A stretch of DNA of 64,000 nt from DASPHG01 sp963748315 (GCA_963748315.1 CAVVIK010000006.1:682001-746000), one strand, 5' to 3'; positions 34,262-44,099 are shown, numbered from the stretch's first letter. The notes: a model not told the origin generated them from the sequence alone. Numbers and translations are program-made.

Positions 34262-35044
34262 TCAGCCCGGGGCGTCGCCCTTCGTCGTCGGCGCCGGTGC
34301 ATTGGCCGAGCCGCGCCGTATGAGCGGAGGTGCCAGCGTTCGCAACGCCGCGATCACCCAGTACGGGCGCGGCACGTAGCGCTCGGCCTTGCCGCCGGGC
34401 CCGACTTGCATGATCGCTCCGGCGACCTTGTCCGGCGTCGAGACGATCCGGCGCGTCAACGCCTTCTCCATCAGCTCACGCTGCGGGAAGCCCTCGGTTG
34501 CGACGAAGCCGGGCAGCACCATCCCGACGTGGACGCCATTCGCTTTCTCCTCCGCGTGCAGCCCGTCGCTCCAGCCGATCAGCGCGAACTTGCTAGCCGA
34601 GTAGGCGACGGAACGGGCGCGCGAGATGCGCCCGGCGACGCTCGCGACGTTCACGATCGAGGACGGTGCGGAGCGCCGCAGGAGCGGCAGGAGTGCGTGC
34701 GTCAACCGCAGGGTGGCGTCGAAGTTCAGATCCATGTGCTTCTGGACGCCCTCCCAGCCCATGTCCGCGAACGAGCCACGCCATGCGGCGCCCGCGTTGT
34801 TCACCAGCAGGTCGAGGCGGCCGTGCTCGGACTCGACCGCGTCCTTCACCTGCGCCGGGGCGTTCTCGTCGGTGAGGTCGACTGCCACGATCGTCGCGCC
34901 GCCGAGCTCGTCGGCGAGCGCGCGCAAACGATCCTCGCGGCGCGCGACCAGCACGAGATCGGCCCCTTCGCGTGCGAGTCGACGCGCGGTCGCCTCGCCT
35001 ATGCCGCTGGAAGCGCCTGTGACGACGGCGACCACGCGGGGCAT
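34262..35044 (-). CDS. Short-chain dehydrogenase/reductase
   Basis: A 260-residue classical SDR: TGASSGIGEATA for the cofactor loop, NNAGAAW after the central strand, the catalytic Ser in NVASVAG and YSASK for the Tyr-Lys pair. The Arg in VARREDRL after strand 2 suggests NADP. The C-terminal region (RYVPRPYWVIAALRTLAPPLIRRG) is like SDRs acting on lipids. It follows the metallophosphoesterase gene by 1 bp on the same strand. A second SDR of the same type lies at 42251. Confidence 0.92.
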   Translation of the reverse strand: MPRVVAVVTGASSGIGEATARRLAREGADLVLVARREDRLRALADELGGATIVAVDLTDENAPAQVKDAVESEHGRLDLLVNNAGAAWRGSFADMGWEGVQKHMDLNFDATLRLTHALLPLLRRSAPSSIVNVASVAGRISRARSVAYSASKFALIGWSDGLHAEEKANGVHVGMVLPGFVATEGFPQRELMEKALTRRIVSTPDKVAGAIMQVGPGGKAERYVPRPYWVIAALRTLAPPLIRRGSANAPAPTTKGDAPG

Positions 35045-35045
35045 C

Positions 35046-35909
35046 CTAGGCCTGGCAGAACAGCGAGCCCTTGTCGAGCACGCGGCCTCGGGCGCTGACG
35101 AAACGCCACTTCGCCTGCTCCGGCGAGAGGCGAAGCCGCAGCGCGCCGAAGTGGTTGTCGTCGCCAAAGGCGAGCTTCGGGTCGTTCTCGTGGACGTTGT
35201 GGCGGTGGCGGCCGCCGGCGCCCGAGATGAACTCGACGATCCCGTCGCGAGGGCGCAGCCGTTGCATGTCGTGGTCGTGACCGTTGAGGACGATTCGTGC
35301 CCCGCCGGCCAGTGCGTCCCAGTACTGACGCGCGCGGATGTCGCCGTTCTCGTACTTCCCGGCGCTGTAGGCGGGGCGGTGCCAGAACGCGATCCGGCAA
35401 TTGCCGCCCGCGCTCGCCTGCTCGGTGAGCCAGTTCGCGATCGCGCTTGAGTCCGAGTGCTCTCCGTTCACCGCGAGAATCTCCCAGCCGCCGGCTTGGA
35501 AGCTGTAGTAGGTGGGAGGCGTCTCCCCGGTGATGTCGCGCCAGAACTGCTCATAGCCCTGTGGCGTCTCCTTCCACTCGTGGTTGCCGGGTGTCGGCGC
35601 CATTCGGTCGAGGAGGTAGCCCCAAGGCTTCGCCCAGCGCTCGAAGGCGGCGGCACCGTCCGCGAGCCCGTAGACGTCGCCGAGGTAGAGGACCCGGTCG
35701 GGCTCCGCCCGCTTGATCAGCCGGGTGACGCGCTTGGAGTTGGGCGGGTTGGCGTCGCCCACTGCCCACACGCGGGCGGTCTCCCCGACCACCGAAGGGA
35801 TCCACTCTCCGTCGGGCGGACGCAGCGGGTCTGTGCCCTGGGCCGTTGCGACGCCCACTCCGACGAGAAGCAGCACGCCCACGATCGAGATGTTCCGTCG
35901 TACGCTCAG
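35046..35909 (-). CDS. Secreted metallophosphoesterase, purple-acid-phosphatase-like
   Basis: About 287 residues with a signal peptide (SVRRNISIVGVLLLVGVGVATAQ). Calcineurin-like motifs are in order: AVGDAN, LGDVYG, GNHEW, FWHRP and NGHDHDMQRL. These bind two metals for phosphoester hydrolysis. No ATG, GTG or TTG lies in frame before the signal peptide. A CTG at 35909 that overlaps the upstream stop (CTGA) gives a full signal peptide with an Arg pair; the start is therefore uncertain. The gene couples to the monooxygenase upstream. Confidence 0.75.
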   Translation of the reverse strand: MSVRRNISIVGVLLLVGVGVATAQGTDPLRPPDGEWIPSVVGETARVWAVGDANPPNSKRVTRLIKRAEPDRVLYLGDVYGLADGAAAFERWAKPWGYLLDRMAPTPGNHEWKETPQGYEQFWRDITGETPPTYYSFQAGGWEILAVNGEHSDSSAIANWLTEQASAGGNCRIAFWHRPAYSAGKYENGDIRARQYWDALAGGARIVLNGHDHDMQRLRPRDGIVEFISGAGGRHRHNVHENDPKLAFGDDNHFGALRLRLSPEQAKWRFVSARGRVLDKGSLFCQA

Positions 35910-37396
35910 GCAGCGACCGTATCGCGATTGGCGACGGACGCGCGGACCGGCTCCGGCTCGTACGCGGCCACGTCGAAGCTGCGCGTCAGCCGCCGGAAGC
36001 GCCAGGTGAAGTCGGGCCAGATCGTCGTGTTCAAGCCGTTCGCGTCGATGTACCAGCTCGAGCAGCCGCCGGAGTTCCACACGGTCGGCGGCAGCTTGCG
36101 CTGGAGGGCGTCGTTCCAGACACGGAATGCATCCGGGCGGACGCTGAGTGCGTGAACGTCGTGGTCACGCATCGTGCGCAGCGCATCCATCACGTAGGCG
36201 ATCTGCGCCTCGATCATGTAGACGATCGAGTTGTGCCCCAGGCCCGTGTTGGGCCCGAGCAGGAAGAACATGTTCGGGTACCCCGGAACCGCCGTCCCCT
36301 TGTAGGCCTGCGGGCTGCCGCCCCAGACCTCGTGCAGTGAGCGTCCCTCACGGCCGACGACGCGACGGGCGAACGGGATGTCGGTCACGTGGAACCCGGT
36401 CGCGTGGACGATCACGTCGCACTCGTGCAGCGTTCCGTCGGCAGTGACGATGCCCTCGGGCCGGATCTCGGCAATGCCCTCGGTCACGACGTTCACGTTC
36501 TGCTTGACGAGCGCCGGATACCACTGGTTCGACGGCAGGATCCGCTTGCACCCGATCCGGTAGTCGGGGGTCAGTTTGCGCTGCAGCTCGGGGTCCTTAA
36601 CGGACTTCCGCATGTGCGCGACCGCGCGGCGCTCGAGCGCCTTCAGCACGTTGGGGCGGCGCGTCATCGGCCATGCGAGCAGCTCGCGCAGCCAGTAGAC
36701 GTTGCGGCGGACGCGCCGCTGGAGGGCGGGGAAGCGCCGGAAGAGGCGCCGTTCGAGATTCGTGATCGGCCGGTCCGAGTGGGGGACGACCCACGGCGGC
36801 GTGCGCTGGAACACGTGCAGCTGCTCGACCTGCGGCTGAATCGTCGGCACGATCTGGATCGCGGACGCCCCCGTGCCGAGCACGGCGACCTTCTTGCCGG
36901 TCACGTCGACCGAGTGGTCCCATTGCGCCGAGTGGAAGGACGGGCCGGCGAAACTGTCGCGCCCCGGGATGTCCGGGACCCGCGGCTCGCTGAGCCCGCC
37001 CTGGCCGCCGATCAGGACGCGCGCGGTGATCGTGCCGGCGCTCGTGTCAAGCTCCCAACGGGCGTTCTCCTTGTCCCACTGCGCGCGCTTCACCTCGCGA
37101 CCGAACCGGATGTGCGGCAGCAGGCTGAACTTCTCGGCGCAGTCGTGCAGGTAGGACTGGATCTCGTGCTGGAGCGGGTAGGTGCGGCTCCATTCCGGGT
37201 TCGGTGCGAACGAGAACGAGTAGAGGTGGGACGGGATGTCGCACTGGCAGCCCGGATAGGTGTTCCACCACCACGTGCCGCCGACATCGTCGCCGCGCTC
37301 GAGGATCACGAAGTCGTCGATTCCCTCCTGCTTCAGGCGGTAGCCCATGCCGAGCCCCGCGAAGCCGCTGCCGACGATCGCGATGTCGACGTTCAC
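35906..37396 (-). CDS. Flavin-containing monooxygenase of the Baeyer-Villiger type
   Basis: A 496-residue FAD/NADPH oxygenase. The FAD-binding loop is VGSGFAGLG near the N-terminus, the BVMO fingerprint F-x-G-x3-H-x3-W-D is FAGPSFHSAQWD, and the NADPH loop is LGTGASAIQIV. Later segments GFHVTDIPF and the ATG-type motif VHATGFH fit the class. The substrate is probably a ketone but unknown. The start overlaps the upstream membrane protein stop (ATGA, 37393-37396), which makes a three-gene unit with the metallophosphoesterase. Confidence 0.92.
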   Translation of the reverse strand: MNVDIAIVGSGFAGLGMGYRLKQEGIDDFVILERGDDVGGTWWWNTYPGCQCDIPSHLYSFSFAPNPEWSRTYPLQHEIQSYLHDCAEKFSLLPHIRFGREVKRAQWDKENARWELDTSAGTITARVLIGGQGGLSEPRVPDIPGRDSFAGPSFHSAQWDHSVDVTGKKVAVLGTGASAIQIVPTIQPQVEQLHVFQRTPPWVVPHSDRPITNLERRLFRRFPALQRRVRRNVYWLRELLAWPMTRRPNVLKALERRAVAHMRKSVKDPELQRKLTPDYRIGCKRILPSNQWYPALVKQNVNVVTEGIAEIRPEGIVTADGTLHECDVIVHATGFHVTDIPFARRVVGREGRSLHEVWGGSPQAYKGTAVPGYPNMFFLLGPNTGLGHNSIVYMIEAQIAYVMDALRTMRDHDVHALSVRPDAFRVWNDALQRKLPPTVWNSGGCSSWYIDANGLNTTIWPDFTWRFRRLTRSFDVAAYEPEPVRASVANRDTVAA

Positions 37397-39228
37397 GCAG
37401 GACCCGGCGTAGCGACCGTGCGTGCACGACGTTCGCGCGGCGGACGCCCCTCGCCACCGGCACCGCCCGCCGCGCGCCCGAGGCCCCAGGCGAGCGCGAG
37501 GATGAAGCTGAGCGAGATCGCGAGCACGACGAGCGACGCCGCGGCCCAGCTCCAGGCGGGCACGTCGTCCTTCAGCTCGCGCTGGAGGATCTCGGTCTCA
37601 TCCACGAACGTGCGCGTGAACTGAGGCTCGGCCTTGACCTCCGGTGCGGGGATCGCCGAGTCCTCCGGCAGGTAGACGGGCACGCCCAGGAGCGCGTTGC
37701 CCTCGTGCAGGCGCAGCATCGTCTTCCAGTCGCCGTAGACAGGCACGGGCTTCGTGGACTCGTACGTCCCAGGGCCGGTCTGCTCGAGCCGGTCGATGAT
37801 GCGACCGCCGCCCTGCCACGAGGTCATCTGGACCCAGTTCGCGTTCTCGGCGGCGTCGGGCGGGTCGATCTGGACCTGCGCCGTCACCTCGCGGTCGGGC
37901 GCGGGCTTGACGTCGGAGAGGGTCACGGTCGCGCGGTAGCCATCGGGCTCGCTCGTTACGAGGAACGCGCCGACGATGACGATGATCGTGAGGAGGCCGG
38001 CGCCGAACGCGAGCCGCGCCGTGCCGAGCTGCGGCAGCTTGCCGCGCAGTCCGGCGCCGAGCAGCCCGCCGATCACGCCGGCGGCGATCCCGGCCAAGGC
38101 CGAGGCGATCAAGGCCTCCGGCAGGAAGCCGTCGTTCCACGGCAGCTGCATGACGAGCTGCGTCCATCCCCATTCGGCCCAGAAGCCGACGGTTCCGATC
38201 AAGGCACCCGCCGCTGCACCCAGTGCGAGCGGACGGTCGCGCGAGATGAACATCGCGGCGAGCTCGACGAGGAGCGCCGAGCCGAGGTAGATCGGCAACG
38301 CGGGCGTCGTCTCACCGAAGACCGGGCCGACGATCAGCGCGATGATGCCGCGGACGACCAGGAAGAAGACGGCGGCGCCGATTGCCGCCCCGGCGCCGAT
38401 CCAGATGCGGGCGGCGACGAGCGCGACACCCGCGGCGACCGCGATCAGGATCGGCTGGAAGGCCATGTGGAACTGCGGCACGCCGAAGTCGAACTCGGCC
38501 TGGAAGGTCGAGAGCCCGATCAGGAGGCCGCCCATCGCGGCGACGCGGCGGAACTTCGTGATCAGGCGCGCTGGCCCCTGACCCTCGGCGATCGGCCGAC
38601 CCTCACGCAGGAGGATCGCCTGGCCGATCAGGGTCATGGCGGCGCCTCCGATCAGCATCAGGTGAGTGGGGCCCCAGAGCGTCACGTCCTGGCCGAACAG
38701 CCGGTGCCACACGTCGTCGAGCGGGAAGCCGATCAGGGCGTAGCCGCCGGCGAGGGCGATCAGGATCGCGCCGACGGGCGCGTACCAGCCGTCCATGATC
38801 CGTACGGCCGACGGCGTCGGCTTCTCGCCCTTCGGCAGCCCGACCGCGATGCAGCCGGCGGCGAAGATGCCGAACAGGCCGATGAGGATGAGGTAGTGGG
38901 CGGGGTTCGCGAGCGGCCCCTCGTCGCGGCCGACGTTGATGTGGAGCGCGATGTCCCAGTACATGCCGAGCAGCGCGACCAGCAGCGACCCGGTCCCGAC
39001 CACCGACGGCAGCGTCACCCAGCCCGGCATCCCGGAGACGCGCTCGGAAAAGTCCGCGACGCGCTGCAACAGGTCGCTCTTGCCCACGCGATGGAGGTAG
39101 ATGAGCGTGAAGAGGATGCTCGTCGCGATGAGGGCCCCGGCTGTCGCGCCGATGACTTCGCCGATCGCGGCGCCCCCGGCGGGCTTGGCGGACTCTGCGG
39201 CGGTGGTGAGGGTGAGAAGCGTTTGCAT
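37393..39228 (-). CDS. Large polytopic membrane protein of unknown function
   Basis: A 611-residue protein with about twelve TM helices (residues about 20-410) and an extracytoplasmic domain (about 420-560) beginning TLSDVKPAPDREVTAQVQIDPP, an Ig/cupredoxin-like segment found in FixG/YtkA-type proteins, then a final helix. The first loop contains LHINVGRDEGPLANPAHY and later GPTHLMLIGG, which carry His and Asn that could bind metal or heme. No known family is recognised with confidence. It is divergent from the MerR gene across a 54-bp gap with a clear inverted repeat, so MerR probably controls it. Confidence 0.8.
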   Translation of the reverse strand: MQTLLTLTTAAESAKPAGGAAIGEVIGATAGALIATSILFTLIYLHRVGKSDLLQRVADFSERVSGMPGWVTLPSVVGTGSLLVALLGMYWDIALHINVGRDEGPLANPAHYLILIGLFGIFAAGCIAVGLPKGEKPTPSAVRIMDGWYAPVGAILIALAGGYALIGFPLDDVWHRLFGQDVTLWGPTHLMLIGGAAMTLIGQAILLREGRPIAEGQGPARLITKFRRVAAMGGLLIGLSTFQAEFDFGVPQFHMAFQPILIAVAAGVALVAARIWIGAGAAIGAAVFFLVVRGIIALIVGPVFGETTPALPIYLGSALLVELAAMFISRDRPLALGAAAGALIGTVGFWAEWGWTQLVMQLPWNDGFLPEALIASALAGIAAGVIGGLLGAGLRGKLPQLGTARLAFGAGLLTIIVIVGAFLVTSEPDGYRATVTLSDVKPAPDREVTAQVQIDPPDAAENANWVQMTSWQGGGRIIDRLEQTGPGTYESTKPVPVYGDWKTMLRLHEGNALLGVPVYLPEDSAIPAPEVKAEPQFTRTFVDETEILQRELKDDVPAWSWAAASLVVLAISLSFILALAWGLGRAAGGAGGEGRPPRERRARTVATPGPA

Positions 39229-39234
39229 GGTGTT

Positions 39235-39258
39235 ATGTTACACGGATCGACGTAACAT
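39235..39258. promoter_or_regulatory. Inverted repeat in the merR / membrane protein divergent gap
   Basis: The arms ATGTTAC (39235-39241) and GTAACAT (39252-39258) are exact inverted complements spaced by 10 bp. A further GTTAC copy follows at 39267-39271. MerR-family regulators bind such dyads within the spacer of the promoter they control. The site lies 7 bp upstream of the membrane protein start and 25 bp upstream of the merR start. Confidence 0.7.
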
Positions 39259-39282
39259 GAAACAGCGTTACAATGGATCGTG

Positions 39283-40048
39283 ATGGATCGCACAGAGCAT
39301 CTACCCGGCATGACGATTGACGAACTCGCGCGCCGAACCCGCCTCACGGTCCGCAACATCCGCGCGTACCAGTCGCGCGGGCTCGTGCCGCCGCCCGAGC
39401 TCCGCGGCCGGACCGGCTACTACGGCGAGCACCACGTCGCGCGCATCGAGTTGATCCGCGAGCTCCAGTCGCAGGGCTTCAACCTCGAGGCGATCAAGCG
39501 CCTGATCGAGGGGGCCGGCGGCGAGACCGAGGAGGTGCTGCGCTTCACGCAGGCCGTGCGCGAGCCGTTCGAGCAGGAGGAGCCGCGCGAGGTGGAGCTC
39601 GGCGAGCTCGAGCAGACCTGGGGAGACAGGGCCGACCCGCGCATCCTGCGGCGGGCGCTCGACCTCGGCCTGTTGCGGGAGCTCGGCGAAGGACGCTACG
39701 AGGAGCGGAGCCCGCGGCTCAGCCGCGCAGGGCTCGAGCTCGCGCGCCTCGGCGTCGACGCGGAGACGGGGCTCGACGTGATCGAGGCGGCGCGCCGCCA
39801 CGCCGAGGGCGTGGCGGACGAGTACGTGAAGCTGTTCCTCAACGAGGTCTGGAAGCCATTCGTCGCCGAGGGCCGGCCGCAGGAGCGCTGGCCCGAGGTC
39901 CGCGAATGCGCTCGAACGCCTGCGCCCGCTTGCGGGCGAGGTGCTGCTCGCCGTGTTCGGGCTCGCCATGACCGAGGCGACCGAGCGCGCATTCGGCCGC
40001 GAGCTCGAGCTGATCCAGGAGGAAGTGCGTCGCGAAGACGCGGCTTGA
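39283..40048 (+). pseudogene. MerR-family regulator, one frameshift
   Basis: When repaired, about 255 residues. The N-terminal MerR helix-turn-helix is MTIDELARRTRLTVRNIRAYQSRGLVPPPELRGRTGYYGEHHVARIELIRELQSQG. The frame then continues as a helical ligand-binding domain until near 39903, where one extra base shifts it; the next frame reads NALERLRPLAGEVLLAVFGLAMTEATERAF to a stop at 40048. A base-call error or fresh mutation is likely. It is divergent from the big membrane protein and the dyad at 39235-39258. The TipA-like helical C-terminus suggests a hydrophobic ligand, but that is a guess. Confidence 0.8.
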
Positions 40049-40063
40049 GGCTGTAATACAGCC

Positions 40064-42251
40064 ATGAGCTGGAGGCAGGCCGGTCTCGTTGCCGCGCTGG
40101 CGGTACTAGCGCTTGCGCCGTCCGCGCATGCGGCGCCGCTGCGCGCGGGTGTGGCGACCGCCGACATCACGCCCGAGAACGGGGGCATGACGTTCGGCTT
40201 CGTGCGGCCCGACATCATGGTCACGGGCGTGCACACACGCCTGATGGGGCGTGCGCTCGTGTTGGACGACGGCGACACGGAGGTGGCGCTCCTCTCGACG
40301 GACCTGGGCGCACCATTCGAGAAGGACTCGCTTGTCGCGCGCGTGAAGGACCTCGGGTTCACGCACGAGACGATCCTCTACACGGGCACGCACACACATT
40401 CCGGCCCGGGCGAACTCGCCGACTGGCAAGTCGAGCAGTTGGCGCGCGCGATCCGCGACGCGCACGAAGCGCTCGTGCCTGCACGCGCGGCGTGGGGCAG
40501 GCGACGGGTGCTCGACGTGAATCGCAACCGCTCGATCGAGGCGCACCTCGCGAACCACGGCCTCGACCTCTTCTACGGGCAGGGCGACCCCACGGACGAC
40601 CCGCTGGGGGAGGAGCACGCACGTGACACGCGCCTTCGAACGCTGCGCGTCGACCGCCTCGACGGGACGCCGCTTGCCGGCTGGATCCACTTCCCGGTCC
40701 ATCTGACGACGTCGGGGCCGGACGGCGACGTCTGGGACGCGGATCTCGCCGCGGCCGCGACCGAGCATCTGCAGACTGCGGTCGCCGCCAAGGGCTTCAC
40801 CGCCTTCTACACGAACGGCTCGCTTGGCGACCTGATGCCGCGCTTCGACTCCTATAACCGGACGGCCGTCATGGACCTGCACGGCAGGCGAATCGCCGCG
40901 AAGGCCATGCGCGCCTGGAACGCGGCGGGCACTCGCCTTCGCCGGAATGTCGACATCGACGTGCGCTGGACCCGGTCGTGTTATTGCGGCCAGGAGGTCG
41001 AGCCGGACAAACGCGTCGACGACACGCCGTACTGGGGCCTGTCGTTCTTCGGCGGGTCCGAGGACGGCGCATCGATCTTCCACGAGCCGCTCTCGACGGA
41101 GGGCCGGCGCCTGCCCGAGGACGCGTCGGACCCGGTGCAGGGCAGGAAGATCATCGTCTCGCGCGGGATCGTGCACGAGCAGGTGCCCGAGATCCAGGTC
41201 GTGCGCGTTGGCAACCGGCTGCTGCTCGGCGCTCCAGGGGAGCCGACCGTCGAGATGGGCCGGCGATTCGAGGCGGCCGTCAGGCCTGAGCTTCCCGAGG
41301 GTGTGAAGGAGCCGGTCGTCGTCGGCCTCGCCAACGACTACATGGGCTACGAGACCACGCCCGAGGAGTACCAGATGCAGCACTACGAGGGCGGGCACAC
41401 CGTCTTTGGCCTCTGGACGTCTCTCCTGATCCGCAATTCGTTCGTAGCGCTGAGCCGCGCGATGGCAACCGGCGAGCCGGCGCCGGCGCCGGACCGGCCT
41501 GCCGTGCTCGGCGGCACGAACCCGGGCGCGTTCCCGTCGGGCGACGGCGAGGGCAGCGTGACCGAGGAGCCCGCCGAGGCCGTCCGGCGCTTCGAAACCG
41601 TCTCGATCGGCTGGAGCGGCAGCGCGAACGGCGTCGACCGGCCCGTCGACGAGCCGTTCGTGACGCTCGAGCGACAGATCCGCGGGCAGTGGGTCACGAG
41701 CGACAGCGACCTCGGGCTCTCGTTCGTCTGGCGCGAGGAGGGCGGCGACTACACGGCTCGCTATGAGGTGTCGCCGTTCGAGCCGCCCGGTCCGCACCGG
41801 CTCAGGATTCACTCCGCGGCGTATGACCTGGAGAGCCGGCCGTTCACGGTCCGCCGCTCGCGCGGGCTGAAGCTCCGCGGCGTGCTGCGGCGCCGGCACG
41901 GGCGACGGCTCGTGGTGGTCGCGCAGAACCCCCCGCCAGATCCCGAGCAGGCGATCCTGTGGCGCCCGACGATGGCGTGGCGCGGCAAGGCGGTGCTCCG
42001 TGTGCGCGGTCAGCGCGTGAAGGCGCGATGGCGCCCCCGCCGGCAGGCGTGGGTGGCCCGGCCCGCCGCGCCGGGTGCGCAGGCGTGCCCGCGTCACGAT
42101 CCTCCGCGCGCGGGACAAGTACGGGAACCGGATTGCCGGCCGGCCACGCGTTCGGGTCGGCGCCCTGGCGCCGCTCACGTGGCCGCCCAACATCGGGACC
42201 GGCGACGGTCGTACACCCGGCCCGCTCGGCGAAGGTAACTTCCCGCCGTAA
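40064..42251 (+). CDS. Secreted neutral/alkaline ceramidase-like protein; frameshift near the C-terminus
   Basis: About 729 residues after repair. Signal peptide 1-24 (LVAALAVLALAPSAHA). The ceramidase N-domain has ATADITPENG, the zinc motif GTHTHSGPG (108-116) and FPVHLTTSG with a further His ligand. The position of the catalytic Ser in classic ceramidases (GDxSPN) reads GDLMPR (255-260), so Met replaces Ser. The C-terminal beta domain is cut at about 42072; after a one-base shift it ends as ILRARDKYGNRIAGRPRVRVG to TAA 42249-42251, which overlaps the next start (TAATG). Hydrolysis of another amide or ester is possible. Confidence 0.85.
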
Positions 42252-43051
42252 TGGCGACAGCGGTGGTCACAGGCGCGGCGCGCGGTATGGGTCGCGAGAT
42301 CGCGATCCGGCTCGCTCGGCGCGGCTACGACGTCCTCGTCACCGACGTGAACGAGGCGGGGGCCCAGTCGACGGCGGACGCCATCGGCGAGCGGGCGTGG
42401 GCGATGGCGCAGGACGTGCGCGATCCCGCTTCCCATCGTGCGGTGGCCGAGGCGGCCGGACAGCGCGGGCCCGTCGAGGTCTGGGTCAACAACGCCGGCG
42501 TCCTTCGCACCGAGAAGGTGTGGGAGCACTCCGACGACGACGTCCGCATGATCGTCGAGGCCAACCTGCTCGGCGTGATCTCCGGGTCGCGCGCGGCGGT
42601 CGAGGCGATGCGCCCGCACGGCGGGCACCTGATCAACCTCGGCTCGATGTCGGCGTTCGGCCCGGTGCCGGGGCTTGCGATCTACGGCGCCACGAAGCAC
42701 GCGGTGGTCGCGTTCGGCGAGTCGCTGCAGGGCGACCTCGACGACGCCGGGATCCCGATCCGCGTTCACGCGGTGTGCCCGGACGGCGTGGACACCGGCA
42801 TGGTGAGCGAGCGCGTGAACGACGACGACGCGGCGATCATCTTCTCCTCCGGCAAGAAGCTCCTCGACCCGGGCGAGGTGGCGGACAAGGTCGTCGAGTT
42901 GCTCGACTCGAAGAAGCTCCTGCTGACCATCCCCCGCGCGCGCGTTCCCCTGCTGCGGCTAACCGGGTGGTTCCCGCGCTTCGGCCTGAAGGCGGCGTCG
43001 TTCTTCAAGAAAGTCGGCGAGCGCAATCGCCGCAAGGCGCAGGCCGCGTGA
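42251..43051 (+). CDS. Short-chain dehydrogenase/reductase
   Basis: A 266-residue classical SDR: TGAARGMGREIAIRLA for the cofactor loop, NNAGVLR, the Ser in NLGSMSAFG and YGATKHAV for the Tyr-Lys pair. The Asp after strand 2 (VTDVNEAG) suggests NAD. The tail FPRFGLKAASFFKKVGERNRRKAQ is basic and aromatic. ATG overlaps the ceramidase stop by one base and the stop overlaps the next small gene (GTGA), so all three are coupled. The shared operon hints at lipid metabolism. Confidence 0.92.
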   Translation: MATAVVTGAARGMGREIAIRLARRGYDVLVTDVNEAGAQSTADAIGERAWAMAQDVRDPASHRAVAEAAGQRGPVEVWVNNAGVLRTEKVWEHSDDDVRMIVEANLLGVISGSRAAVEAMRPHGGHLINLGSMSAFGPVPGLAIYGATKHAVVAFGESLQGDLDDAGIPIRVHAVCPDGVDTGMVSERVNDDDAAIIFSSGKKLLDPGEVADKVVELLDSKKLLLTIPRARVPLLRLTGWFPRFGLKAASFFKKVGERNRRKAQAA

Positions 43052-43241
43052 TCGACGTCCTGTCCTCGGTCGGCGACGTGCTGCAGATCGCGCACGACAT
43101 CGGCATCCCGCACCAGGAGCCGCCCGGCGCCCCAAGGGCAGCGGTGGCGGGGCGAGCGCGATCTTGGTCGTCGCGGGCATCCTGGTTTCGCTGCTCGCGG
43201 TCGGGGGACTCATATGGCTGAAGAGGAGGGTCGATGGCTGA
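43048..43241 (+). pseudogene. Small membrane protein, one frameshift
   Basis: GTG 43048 overlaps the SDR stop. The product starts IDVLSSVGDVLQIAHDIGIPHQEPPGAP and then shifts by one base near a CCCC run (about 43130) to KGSGGGASAILVVAGILVSLLAVGGLIWLKRRVDG, a single TM helix with a basic end. Reading both parts as one gives about 63 residues. The stop at 43241 overlaps the start of the acidic peptide gene. Function unknown. Confidence 0.5.
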
Positions 43242-43353
43242 ACGCGAGCCGGAAGAAGAGCTCGAGGAGATGGAGGAGCGCGTCGAGGAGCTCGATGAGG
43301 AGATCGACGACGCCGAGCAGAAGGCGGAGGAAGCGGAGGACGAGGGGGCCTAG
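43234..43353 (+). CDS. Acidic 39-residue coiled-coil peptide
   Basis: MAEREPEEELEEMEERVEEL then DEEIDDAEQKAEEAEDEGA. Over half of the residues are Glu or Asp, and hydrophobic residues fall in a heptad-like pattern, so a coiled coil is likely. The start overlaps the previous gene and the stop overlaps the convergent DUF72 gene by 4 bp. Coupling to a membrane peptide upstream suggests a two-component small complex, but the function is unknown. Confidence 0.55.
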   Translation: MAEREPEEELEEMEERVEELDEEIDDAEQKAEEAEDEGA

Positions 43354-44076
43354 AACTGCTTCGCCATCCAGAGCGCGTTCTGGATCGCGAACCCCTCCCA
43401 GTCGTTGTTGAAGTAGAGGAAGACCTCGCGCTCGCGGCGCCACCGGGTGACGCGCCGCTTCCACGTCTCGAGCTCCGAGACCGAGTAGTTGCCGCGCCGG
43501 CCGCGGTGGCCGTGGTGGAAGCGCACGAACGTCCAGTCGGCTGTCATCTCGTGCGTCTGGAACTTCGACACCTCGGGCCGGTCGCCGATGACGAGTGCCG
43601 CGCCGTGCTCGCGCAGGAGCGCGTAGACCTCGGGGACGAACCACGAGGGCTCGCGAAACTCGAAGCAGTGGCGCCCGCGCGGCAGCTCTCGCAGCGCGTT
43701 GGCGAGTCGCTCGTCGTCGCGCTTGAAGTTCGGCGGCAACTGCCACAACACGGGGCCCAGCTTTCCGGCCTCCACCAGCGGCTCGATCGACGCGTAGAAG
43801 CGCTTGACCCCTTCGCCCAGGTTCGCGAGCCGCTTGATGTGCGAGAGGTAGCGGCTCGCCTTCACCGTGAAGATGAAGTCGTCCGGCACCTGCGTCGCCC
43901 AGCGCGCGACGGCCTCCGGCTTCGGCGAGCCGGTAGAAGGTCGAGTTGACCTCGACCGTCGAGAAGTGCTGCGCGTAGTGCTCGAGCCAGCGGTTCGTCG
44001 GCAGGCCCTTTGGATAGAAGAGCTCGCGCCACGCGGCGTAGTTCCAGCCAGAGCACCCGACGTGGACCGGCCTCAT
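43350..44076 (-). pseudogene. DUF72 family protein, one frameshift
   Basis: Typical DUF72 TIM-barrel protein of about 241 residues if the frame is restored. The start RPVHVGCSGWNYAAWRELFYP, then EVNSTFYRL, is in one frame. Near 43928 an extra base moves the frame, after which KPEAVARWATQVPDDFIFTVKASRYLSH continues to the end ALWMAKQF. Both halves match the family without loss, so an indel error or recent mutation is likely. The DUF72 function is unknown. The stop overlaps the acidic peptide gene on the other strand. Confidence 0.85.
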
Positions 44077-44099
44077 GCCGGGTACGTACCCTGAACAGC

